In this document: piece by piece, positions 50,301 to 61,500 of the stretch
Numbering within the stretch: the stretch's first letter is position 1
Layout: each line of letters starts with the position of its first letter
Assembly (NCBI RefSeq): GCF_030848805.1
Contig: NC_092365.1
Location: 19,397,049-19,461,048 of the forward strand
Source: Temnothorax longispinosus
Taxonomy: Eukaryota; Arthropoda; Insecta; Hymenoptera; Formicidae
Direction: 5' to 3'
DNA length: 64,000 nucleotides
Made by a program: the position numbers and the translations under genes
The notes under the pieces: model-generated
The model's database searches: none
Told to the model about the DNA's origin: nothing
Seen by the model: only the letters and a program-made list of their open reading frames with translations

Positions 50301-51550
50301 ATTAGCATTTGTGATGATAGACTTAAACTTTTATTGGGTCTTTTATTACTTTTTTTTCCGCAAAACTTGTCAGGATCAATGATTGCAACCAGATTAACTC
50401 GCTCGTTTGTCTTACGCCACGTTAGAATTTCTAGCATTCAAGTCGTAAGACGTATTTTACGTTTTGGCGCTTAAAACATCTCGCGCTCTTGGCCGGCGCG
50501 GCGCGACGTCATTGTCTTTCTAACAAGTGAAGTCGTATTTCCACCATTCGTTCCAGTCGCGGAATACGGTCGTTCGGCGTCATTTCGCGGCAGGTCCTTT
50601 ATAATTTATCGGGAGGATACGCGTCGTTTCAGCGCACTTGGCCGTTGTTCCTGGACCCCCGGTCGTCGATCGATACCGGTTGGCGTACACACGCGCAAGA
50701 AATTAATTTCGTATGCACCCTTCCGCGTGAACTGGGATAACGAGCAAGTCGCAGAAGCCATCGCGAGACCACCATTATGTGCATGAGGCTGCATTTTCTA
50801 AGTGATTCAATTCACGTGCGATTGACCGAGTCGCGGTAGATTTCGGTCAACGCGATTTATCGGCTCTATTAAAATAAAAATATTCACCGTTTTACTCGAA
50901 GCAATCCTGTTCTCATTTTTTTCTATTTTTAAAAAAATATATTTTATTCCTACAGAACTTTATGCATAGATCTTTTTGTTAGAGTTTCATTATATGAATA
51001 TTATATCGTATTTTATACTAACAAGTGCGATCGCACGGTAATTTGACGCTTTGAAGTTAAGAATTTTATTACTTTTCCAATTCATTTATTTTGATGTTAA
51101 CAATCACGTTGCTGCCAGATAGCCGGAGAATCCATATAAATGATTATAGTCGAAGGAATTCGGATTATTTTACTTCTTCCGAGTTGAGTGTGCCATCGGA
51201 GATTGTTAAGACCTGTTTCTCTACTTCCTGTCGCACTCATCTTAAATATCGGATTACCCGTTCTTTTATAAGCAAGCAAAGAAAGAAAAAGGAAGTAGAG
51301 AATACAGAGCGGGGAATACGAACTACTGGAATTTGTTTGCGCAATCTGTAAGCAAATCCGTTTCGATTTGAGGCGCTAATACCACGCCCGGGAATAAAAT
51401 TGCGCTTTGTCCCGAGAATTCAGGATTTCGCGCTTTAGCATTGTTTACATGTATACGACGAATAAGATAAATGAATTATATGAACGTCTGGCTTATGTTA
51501 GACGATCTATAGTTTGAGTATTCAGAATAGAATTTTATTTATAATTTTAT
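47336..51550. other. Mostly unique non-coding stretch, no gene recognised
   Basis: A pyrimidine run ending in ten C residues lies at 47661-47680. A CpG-rich block at 47800-48540 has overlapping open frames on both strands (for example 48127-48483 and 47901-48323) without recognisable motifs. T-rich runs lie near 49465-49483 and 50075-50083. CpG-rich sequence at 50080-50180 and 50460-50860 separates AT-rich parts. No transposon ends are seen. Confidence 0.5.
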
Positions 51551-51902
51551 AAATATTGGGATAAAGTTTTAAAAACGGTCCACCTCCGATTTCAATAAAA
51601 CTTTATAAAAAGCTTCATTTTGGGTTAAACTGAAAGCCCTTAAACCGAATTTTGGCGATTCGTATAAGAAAGCCATTTTTTAAGCTAAAATAGTAAAAAA
51701 CAATGATGAGTGTGGTAATTATTTAGTTCAGGGAGCAACTTCCAGACTTTGACCTTGATATATATTTTATCTTAAAAAAATGGCTATATCATAGAAGTTG
51801 CCAAAATTCCTTTTAAAGGCTTTCATTTTAATCTGAAATAAAGCTTTTTACTAAGTTTCATCGAAATCAGAGCAGGTGGTTCGGAACTCCACCCAAATAT
51901 TG
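51551..51902. mobile_element. 336-bp MITE with about 130-bp inverted arms and 8-bp target duplication
   Basis: The direct repeat AAATATTG at 51551-51558 and 51895-51902 flanks an element (51559-51894) whose ends are inverted: GGRTRRAGTTYYRAA, then CCACCT, GATTTCRATRAAAC, AAAAAGCTT and AATTTTGGC. The arms are about 51559-51694 and 51759-51894, roughly 75-80 percent identical. The loop of about 64 bp is unrelated to the arms. No transposase frame is present. An 8-bp duplication with GG-starting ends is known for Merlin elements; hAT and P elements also make 8-bp duplications, so the assignment is tentative. Confidence 0.88.
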
Positions 51903-52690
51903 TTTTCTATGTATGTATATATAAAACATACAATAATGTAAAATTTATTTTACATATTAATAATTACATAATATTTTAATATTAATAATTCTGTAGGGCG
52001 CGTCGTGCGTCATTACCGACGGCGTCGAGTCATATTCCTCACCCCTCTGAATTTGCAGCGGAACCGAACCGAGTCCGCGCCAGTTTCACGTTTCCTAGTG
52101 ACGACGCGAACGGTCGGCGAGTCGCGTCGTCGCCTCGTTCGTTCGATATTCGTTGAATTTTGTGCGATTTGCGGCTTGACGGAAGCGTCACGCGGAAGAT
52201 TGTTTAGTATTCGTCCAACAGATAATTACGCGGAGATATCGGAGCGCGTCGACGCGCTATCGCGTCGTTAATGCGGCTTAATCCATTCGCACGGTGGGTC
52301 GCCCGGTTTCGGTCGGTGACGTCACGGGTGTTCCGACGCGTCTATGGCGCCGTCATATTCGTTACCTGCCTCCCGTCTACGATTCTCTTTGCCAACTTTG
52401 GAATGATCGATAGACGAGCAGATGATTCATCGGCTCATAGAAGCCTCGACGACGGCGACGTTCGCGGTCCACCCCGTTGCGGTAAGTCTGCCCTACTTTA
52501 CTCGGCGATTCTACCTTACGAGAAATCGCTGTTGACTCTCAGAGGAATGGAGGGGAAACGCGAATTAAGGTTGTTTTTGATGTGCAGCGATTTTCTTCCG
52601 AGACGAATCTCCAGCGGATAATTTGTCCGCATTCGGAGAAAAAAAAGTATCAGAAATAAAAAAATTGAAGAGAAATAACGCATCAACCAT
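51903..52690. other. CpG-rich segment between two elements, possible promoter or exon
   Basis: After AT-rich sequence the DNA turns CpG-rich at about 51995-52500. It carries two adjacent plus frames (52005-52271 and 52271-52621), a full TGACGTCA site at 52317-52324 and a strong donor-like GTAAGT at 52482-52487. The peptides are Arg-rich at first and match nothing I know. A CpG-rich 5' exon is possible but unproven. Confidence 0.35.
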
Positions 52691-52825
52691 GGGTCTGTTT
52701 TTTATTGCTGAACTGGCTGCACTAGTTCCGAGTAGTTCAGAGTTTATCTTTTTTACTGCATATTTTGGAAGGAAAAAGATAAACTCTGAACTAGTGCAGC
52801 TAATTCAGCAATAGAAAACAGACCC
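52691..52825. mobile_element. 135-bp hairpin MITE with a 10-bp insertion in one arm
   Basis: The left arm (52691-52754) and the reverse complement of the right arm (52769-52825) share GGGTCTGTTTTYTATTGCTG, then GCTGCACTAGTTC and AGAGTTTATCTTTTT. There are three differences, all transitions, plus 10 extra bases (CGAGTAGTTC) in the left arm that partly repeat the preceding bases. The short loop contains ACTGCATATTTTGG. No target duplication is clear. There is no coding capacity; the open frame across it is a by-product. Confidence 0.85.
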
Positions 52826-53287
52826 TATGTATCGTAAAGTATGAATGCAAAAGAAACATGTTGCACAAACTAAGGAAGCATAATTAATTATTTGTATCAA
52901 ATATGATATAGGATGGAATATGAGAAAATAATAATTTAGAATTGCAACATTTTTTAATGCTCATTTATTGGCCTTGTTTTTTTCTATTTAATTTTCAATT
53001 TAGAATTGTTTTGTATGCTAAACCAACAAATTATTATTGATACAAACAGAGTGTTATAACGAGTCATTATGTATGTCTACCAATAAGTCGAAAAAATATA
53101 ATTTTTATAATAAGTCCATACAATTATATACTTTAGTTATGCCACTATTTAACAGTAGTTTATATATTTATTTTTGTCTACATCTCGAAAGAACATAATT
53201 TTTATAACAAATCTATGAAATAACTATTATAGTTATTTCACTTTTTTATTATAATTCAATAGTTATATACAATTAATGCAATAATTA
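52826..53287. other. AT-rich non-coding spacer between two elements
   Basis: Very AT-rich unique sequence with no exon or repeat structure that I can define. Confidence 0.6.
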
Positions 53288-53461
53288 ATAATAAGTGAAA
53301 CTGGACCGATTTGATTCTCAATTAAGTAAAGAGAAGTGTCTCCGGTCGGGCTAGATCATGGTAGCCTAATAATAATTATTATTATTTGCACCAAAATATT
53401 ATAATATTATTAGGCTACCATGATCCAGCCCGACCGGAGATTGCACTTCTCTCTATTTAAT
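53288..53461. mobile_element. 174-bp MITE, short relative of the 35.6 kb element
   Basis: The left end repeats the one-sided block of the 35.6 kb element (ATAATAAGTGAAACTGGACC). The inner arms at 53341-53373 and 53406-53438 match at 32 of 33 positions as inverted copies (CCGGTCGGGCTRGATCATGG, TAGCCTAATAAT). The right end, ctctatttaat, is also shared. It lacks the central region and the tRNA-like stretch, so it looks like an internally deleted copy. Confidence 0.85.
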
Positions 53462-56400
53462 TAATGTATCTAATAATATTAATATTCAACATCATGTATA
53501 TTTCCATGATTATGTTTTGATAGTTTTCGTTATATTAGTTATTGCCATTATATATGTATATATACTATCTTTTGATAGTACTATTTTCGTTCTTATGACT
53601 TTGTAAAACTGTTGCGAGTACTCAAATTTCAAAGGCGTTACATTATAATTGCCGAAGCTATTTTGTTTTTTCTGAATGTGGATAAAAGCAGTGTTGAATG
53701 GCATAGTACATCTAATTTTTTGCACGTAGCACAGATTACAAGAAACAGTATTCTTTTGTTGAGGAAATGTACGCAAAAAAAAAAAAAGATTATTCAAGAG
53801 CATTCTTGAGCAAATGGCTTTTGATCAGTCGGTTAAGTTTGCATGTAAACTATTTTAAACGACTTTTAAACTGCTTCGGGATGGCAGCATTATTATATCC
53901 TCGAGAAATGATTCCGAATATCGCGGGGGCGGTATATGACTGCTAAGTCGCAACCGCAACGGAGGCCATATCGAGACAGCGTGCCGGTAGCACGGACGAT
54001 GATGGATGAACACGTAGAATAGAAAATCTTGGCTGCGAGCACAGCGTACGGTAGCGTGATATTACGTAGAAGGAGTGAGAGAGGGAGGGGGAGAAGCAAA
54101 AATGACGGGGGCATGAATTATTACTACGCACGCCGGGGCTCTCATATTTCCCGACGCCGCCGCTGTGCCGCAAAACTAAGTAATCGTATATCGTCGGCTT
54201 CGACATTTTTTACATTTACTTTGGGAACGTTGATAAAATCCTGTTAAAAGCGGCCCGCGACGTCGCTTTAGACTAGACGGTGAAAAATTTCAGAGCAGAG
54301 ATACACGACTCGCGTATAGTCAGAATTTGTCTTTCCAAGTAAAAAATGCGCGTGGCTCTCTGTTCACACATACGCAGACCTCGAGATTTATTTTTATTTT
54401 AAAAAATACTGGTAAAACGTTAAACGACACTCGCTAATCAATCGTTCAGCACACCGTTCAATTTCTAGTATCAAATTATACTCAATTTTAGTCATTTTTA
54501 ACCATTCCGATAGGTCGCTACTGTTCCTACTCAATATATCGTTAATTTAACTAAAACAATGATAATTTAACTAAACCAATACAGTTAAAATAATACTGTC
54601 TTGTGTTAAAATAATAAATTTCGACACGCATGGTTAAAAATAACAAAATGTCATGTAACTCAACTGGTAACTACTGGTTTAAATTTCGTTTTTTAATATT
54701 TAACAGTGCAGTGCTTCTAATAAGTGCTCCAGCTTTAATTCGATAGTTACGAATCTTGCGTATCAATATTTGTTATTATTATCCAAGTTTCCTTTTTCGC
54801 GAACGACGGTAGACGTCGTGACGTCGACAAGGCGACATTCGCGTTTGACTTTTTAATGTCACAATCGCGTTAGAGGCGTAGATCGTAAAAGGCGCCTCGT
54901 CGTCGGATTAACAACGAAAGGGAAGAGCGTCGGCACCACTTGGCGGAGACACAAAAGTAGGCGATGAAACGCGCATCCGCGCGCGCGCGTGCACCGCGAG
55001 TTAATTAATCATATCGCGTTATTTGGCCACCGACGATGTTAAACTCTTTAATTCGTTACCGTCGCTCTAGCGAGCGAGGCGAGACAGGGTGCGGCCTGAA
55101 ATTTTCATTAATTAGTCACCGACACCGAGCCGCGCAACAGGGGACGCGCGCATTCGATTAAAAAAATTTTTTTTTCTCAGCGTTTTGATCCGCTTAGTGC
55201 CGACACGCACGCACACAGACGCGTGCATACGCGCACACATTTCACACCCGCAAAATCCTTTTCCCGGCGCGGCGCCGCCACTGCCGCGCGATTAAAGTAT
55301 TAAATATTTAATAAGAGCGCGATGCGTCACCGAGCCAGCGATCTGCATGACACGTAGGTAAATATTAATAAACGTCGCATTGTCCACGTTGTTCGTATAC
55401 GTTAATATCCGAGCGTGTGTCTCGTCATGCTCATGTTATCCAAACAATAGCTTTTAGATCACGTGCATACACACGATAGAATGTACTTCTTAATCCACGT
55501 GTTGCAGTCACGTATTATTTTTTTCATATTATTATATTATAATATAGTATAGCTGGACAATGCAGCAAGGATGTACGATATACATATGTAAATACGCTTC
55601 TGAACTAAATTAAACTTTTCAGAATGTAACCAGATGAGGGAGGCTTTTTGAAGCATTATAAGAATATATAATTAGTTTTCATAATATTATTGAAAATCAA
55701 CACACACGTACATATAATATTATTTCTCGACTGCAGTAAACGGAAGTTAAATTATACTTAATGAATATATATATTGCGAAGCCTGGTTATTAGTCGAGAT
55801 AACATGCGCTTTTCTGCATATTTTGATACGATATATTAAATGCATTTCTGCCATGTGTGTGAACATGCGTGCTCGCATATCGATGTTAATTTCTCTAATT
55901 AATAATCTTATCTTGCTGCTTAATTTGGTTGATCGATCGCGACCTACATGCTGACGATTAACACTCGAATCTCGCTGCTTATTATCTCGCTACATCGTAC
56001 AAAACAGTTTATTAAAGCACACGCGACTGTTACCTGAAACAATAGCCGAACACGTAATCGCGAACCGCTTTATTCATAGCAGTTACTCACATGCGTGAGT
56101 CACGAATAGAAGCGTGTGTATTCGATTTCGTCCAGTTACTGAACTTTTTACCCGATTCTTTACTGAATTCTATACATTTTTTTAATATTCTCGTATGTAA
56201 CGTACCTCTAATCGGTTTTTTATTATCTCCATTCTCACAATATTTAAGAAGTTTCGAGCGCAAGTAAGTCTGCTTCGAAATGAAGAAGAGTTCTGCTATT
56301 AACTAACTATAATCTATTCGCTACGTCTTCATGTGTGCGCAGTTTCAATATAGCCTCGATCTCAAATAACCCCGTAATTAGGCGCCAAAGTAAATGTTTG

Positions 56401-58508
56401 CGCGAGAAATTCCGTCGTGCTTTCATATAACGTCTTAAATATGGGCTACGGCTATCTGATCTTCTGGTTCTTCATCTTTCGCAGTTCCCGACCTTCTAAA
56501 AATAATAAAGCTGCCAGGCATTAAACTCCGTTGGCCGAGCGATGATATGCGGCGTAATGATAAATTAATCGCGCGACGATTAATTAAAACGTATTAGAAA
56601 GCCGTGGTGCGCGTCCCGCGGGAGCGTCACGTGACGCGGAAGAGAATGCGATTCATCACTTTTTACGTCATTGCCTCGCGTCTCGCGTCGATGATAATAA
56701 ATCCTTGTCGTGGCAGCAGTCTTGGGGTCAAGCCTAGAAAACTATGACACCGCTGCACGCACGTGACGAGGTCATCGTCGTTAGTTCCCGGTTTCGCCGA
56801 TGCCATTTGCGCGTTGCTTTTCCGAAGCAGAATTATCACACCATTTTCCGCCTTACGACGAGAAAGCTATGCTAAATAATGATCTACGACGTCGTACACC
56901 TACCGCGTGGACCGTGAATATATCGGTGCTGTAGCGAGTATGTCAGTCGCAAAGCCCGTTTGCCGCAAAACGGCGGCCGTCGTCGTCCGTAATAATTATT
57001 GCAGTGGCCGGCGCGCGCGATTACGTACCCGTTTACAAGGAGTGTTTTATGCCCGGCCCGTAAATTCCCGCGGAACACAGCGCACCGAATCACGAACATC
57101 GGAATTCGTTTTAGTCGCCGGAGATAAATTGCGCGTGGTAAAATTATTTTTGCCACTCAAAAATCACATAAGATACACACGATCATCCGTAATTGCTTCA
57201 GGTATATTGGATCGCTCGCTAAATTATCGTCGATGCGGTTTACGGAGTCTATATAATTATGGATGGTATAGGTATATATATATGTACATTTTTTACATCG
57301 CTTCCTGAGCAACTCATGGATCATTTGCACGGTAGATCCTTCCGCGCGTTAATTGTCTCGATTATTTTCATCTGGATTTGCTGAAAAATTCTACCCTCGA
57401 AAGAGAATTAACGACCGCGCCGGAATCGCTGACTGCAGTGTTGCTCGATAACGCTCGGCGAAGATTCGATTTGCATCGATTGCCGGTCGAACGCGATCGG
57501 TGCCCCCGTGGACGAAGGCAGAGAGAAAGCTCTGCATTGATTTTCTGCGCCATTTGAAAAAGCTAGCCCATACTTCTTGACGGTGTCTCCCGGAGCGAGT
57601 GTAATTTAATTTTAACGCCCGCGTGGTCGGCGCGGGCGGCGCACAGGTATCGCGGGCGCCACGATCGATCGCGACCGGTATCGCGTCCGCCAACGCAACG
57701 GTATATTATTCACGGGACAGACAACGGAAGTTTATAGTTGACCGTCGCGACATTTTATTTCCAATAAAACTCGTTTATCGGCGCACCGATACTTTTCGCA
57801 CTCGTTTACCCGATAGGGACCGGTAAGTGCGCGGTGGGATGAATGGGATTTGACAATCGCGGTTCTGGTGTCCCGATAATCGTCCTCGATCATAAAAGAC
57901 CGTGATTCTCTTCTTCCTGTCGCAAGTACCATTACATTCAATTGCGGATATTCGTACGCGAGTAAAATAGCGATTTTACGATGCGTACAACGCGACGTGT
58001 AAACGATATTTTACACGCGATAAATGAAGGGCTTCACGTAAATGAAGCTTTAGCGATGCAAATAAACGATAAAACTTTATTCTCTATTTTGTCGCGAGCG
58101 TACAAATGTATTTGCGTACACGCGTAATACGAGTGGATTCCCATTGAAAGAAAAAAAGAAAAAAATTAAAAATAAAAAAAATAGAAATGACACAGGATCA
58201 ATCTATACAGACGCGGAAGATCTGGTGAAAGCATCGCGATTAAATTACGTCCGATAAGCCGCACGACCTCGTTTATAGCACGAGAGATGTGCAGACGCGG
58301 TTGTTATAGGTCGAAATTAAAATTAACCCCCTTGCTAGTATCACTCGCTAAACGTATGCCACAATTGGACGCGACAGCACGTACGATCGCATGTATTCCC
58401 GTAGATCGGGGTCGATTCTATTGCACTCATGAGAATATTTATATGTGCAATTCGCTACCACGAACGCTGCAAGAATAATCACCAGGGTGCATGCTCGCGC
58501 GTGCACAT
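53462..58508. other. Mostly unique non-coding stretch, no gene recognised
   Basis: AT-rich to 53880 and at 54380-54780, with CpG-rich segments at 53920-54370, 54790-55340, 56400-57080 and 57380-58020. A CG-alternating run lies at about 54978-54994. A homeodomain-type dyad lies at 56563-56585. Octamer-type sites are at 57469-57476 and 58056-58063. An A-rich run is at about 58148-58188. Open frames (the longest 133 codons at 56907-57308) overlap on both strands and are unassigned. Confidence 0.5.
56563..56585. repeat. Homeodomain-type dyad, 9-bp arms
   Basis: AATTAATCG at 56563-56571, a 5-bp spacer CGCGA, and the exact inverted copy CGATTAATT at 56577-56585. TAAT cores in opposite orientation are typical of paired homeodomain sites (established knowledge). 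The segment is CpG-containing and otherwise unique, so a cis-regulatory role is plausible but only inferred. Confidence 0.6.
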
Positions 58509-58526
58509 ACACACACACACACACAC
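58509..58526. repeat. (AC)9 microsatellite inside a longer alternating tract
   Basis: A perfect 18-bp AC run. Strict purine-pyrimidine alternation extends from 58496 to 58530 through flanking CG, TG and CA steps, which is Z-DNA-type sequence. Confidence 0.92.
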
Positions 58527-61500
58527 GCACTATATGCGATAACTGCACGCATTTATTTATCGCTCGGTAGAACACGATCGATATAAACTCGATCTTCGCA
58601 CGGCCTATGGATGACCCGATTTTCACGAGGCTCTCGACACCGCTGTGTAATCTGGATAATTGGTTGCTAACCGCCGAGATGTGTATTTAATCGAAAAAGT
58701 AATGCGCGATAACCGGATATATATTTGCAGAAAGGCTTTTATTCACATTTCGGGATATATATTTTGATAAATGAGCGGGGAAGCTTAAAAAAGATATTAA
58801 TAATAGTTAACGTGTATAAACCGCAAACAGAATTTGAGTAAAATGGAACAATATTCTATACTTTAAAAAAATATATATTTTTGTTTTCGATATTGCCGTT
58901 GTATGAATCTCGCTCGGCGAGAGGATTATTTTAATAGTTAAAAGGATTATTATAAATCCGCGGACGAGGCTTTTTTATAATCTTTTAGAACATACGAATT
59001 TGATAGCAAACTGGTTGGACAACGTTGGAAATATTTGCTTTACAATGAAGTTTGCATAAACGACGTTCTTTCGACGATTCATTACGTTATATAATGTATA
59101 TTAAATTCAATATTCACGATGCTATAACGCCAGTTTTATAATCTACTCTTGCTATAGATTACCATGTTTATTAGCGATAATATAGTGAGCTTGACAATTG
59201 ATTATTGACATTCATGTGTTTACGTACGATGCTTTAACGGCGACTAGCATGATTGTCCAGCCGGATATTCCTTTACTGTTCGAATCGAACTTCGACAATT
59301 ACAGCGTCCGTTCCATGATTGCCTAACCGAAACGGCTGGTATCATCCAAATTGCATCTCCAAATCTCTCGGACAATTTCTGCTACAAATCAGTGAAAATA
59401 ATTTCGCCGCGCCGGCACTCCTTGAATAACAATTGTAAACGGAAACTGTAATTGATTAGTTTGCTGTTCGTGCACATATTGAATAACATGGTATAAAGTA
59501 AAATGCCATAAGCAATAGTAATTAAATTTAACAGAGATTTGTAAATATTTTGTTTCCAATGCTAAACGGATAAAAAAAATTACACGATGAGTTATTTGTA
59601 ATCTAAATTAATACTTTTATTGAAATATAAATGAATCATATTTTTCATGTTCTGTATAAAAGTTAATTTTTGCCACAGAAGTTAAGTTAATATTTTCTAT
59701 TTAAATGTTTGATTCTCAGCATATATTATCTTTGTATTCAATTTTCACTGCATAGATCATGTATTTTTTTTAATTCATATAAAAATTATATGTTTATTCA
59801 TTTTATAAAATAATTTCAAGTGTAATCATCTATTATCTATTCCAAAAATATATCATTTTTATGATTCATAAAGATGCGCAAAAAGTGTCTCTTTTGTCAT
59901 GAATATAGCGGAAAGATTAAAACGATTTTTAGATATAATAGAAAATAAAATTGAACGCGCAAACCGTCTATTTTTCAAAACCGCAAAATCTAGTTTGAAT
60001 GCTGGGATAAACGAAAGTTTTAGCTTTCTGTAGTCGCGTGACCACAGAGTTTTGTATGCCCCATGAAATGTATTCTCGGATACAATGCGCTGCTTGCGAA
60101 AAAAAAAACGGGTTGTACCATATAGTTTCGGCTCTGAAACTGCATTGAAACGTTCGTACGAGTTTAGATAAACTCGCGTAACAGGTTCGGCATAATCTTC
60201 TCGCATTGCACAGCTCGAGGGAGATGGTGTAGGTATAGAAAATAGTGTGGAGCCTGTTACATGTTCTATTTAATTTTGTCCCGCTCGTACCTTAAAGTCT
60301 CGAGCGAGCTTGCGGAATATATCACGACTGTTGTCTGTCGTAAGAGGCGAATGAAGATACACGGCAAGTTCTCGCAGTTGAATTGACGCGACTCGGTACA
60401 CACCTTTCAAGAGGAAAATATTGCGTTTCCGTCGCAGTGACTTCCGTATTCTCGTTCTCGAAAGACGCCTTCTTCCATTACGACTGGTCTTACTGCAGAT
60501 TCTCTGACATAGAACAAAAAGGGACGTACAGAAGCGGCGGTAAACAACATTGATAGAACTAACGGAGGTGATGGAATGGAATCGAGAAAAATCGATTCGC
60601 AGCGGGGACTTCCTTACTTTTGAAAGATCACGAGTCGCCCTTGGCAAATAAAATGTATTTTCTTTTTCTTGCCCCTCTCTGGTAATCGTGCCTTTCTCAA
60701 TTCTGTGACACCTTTAAAGAAAACATAATAAACGCGGAAGTAAAATTTTTACGCTTTTTTAACGTAAATAAAATTTTTCTTTTAAATTTTCTTACTGCCT
60801 GTATATCTTCTAAAGTAGAAATAATTCAAGTTTATTTCGATTGTTGCTTATCAAACCACTTTTTAATCAATTATATAAGAAATAACAAAAACTACGGGGA
60901 GGGGGAATCTAAAATCATCATCTTTTTGTGATGTCGTATTTCATCAATTAATCAATAAACTCTGATAGAACGCAACATACTATTATATGCGTGATATTCT
61001 TAGAAAACATTAGATATTAGATAGATCTTATATAATATATTTACATATTAATATTAAAATATTAATAATATACCCACTTCGCTAATACGCGAAGAGAAGT
61101 TATCTGTACTTTTGTTGAATTTGTACGAGAACCGCGATGCATAAATTTACGAATGTAAAGCGGCAGCGTGAACGATATCGTCCCTATCGGCGCAGGAACT
61201 AAAAACTCGCTGCGCCCACACGAATAATAAATTACCAGATGACGTGCACCACTTCTCGATTCGGTGTAGCGTGGATGCAAAGTGCAACGTTTTGTAGGAA
61301 GGAAAGCGCGGCGCAAGAAGTTACGATCGGTCGATCTGGCCGCTCGTTTATCATCGCAGGTCAGTTTCCTTCGGCCTCGGCGCCCCTGCATACTCGCGTG
61401 CGCGTGCGTCAGGTCGAACTGGGAATCACGCGTGTCGCTACTCAAGGTCCATAATTTACTCGACGTGCTGGAACTTCCTACTCGCTAAGGTAGGACTTTC

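Noticed and set aside
61046..61067. Perfect AT palindrome
   Set aside because: It consists only of A and T in AT-rich DNA, where such palindromes are frequent.
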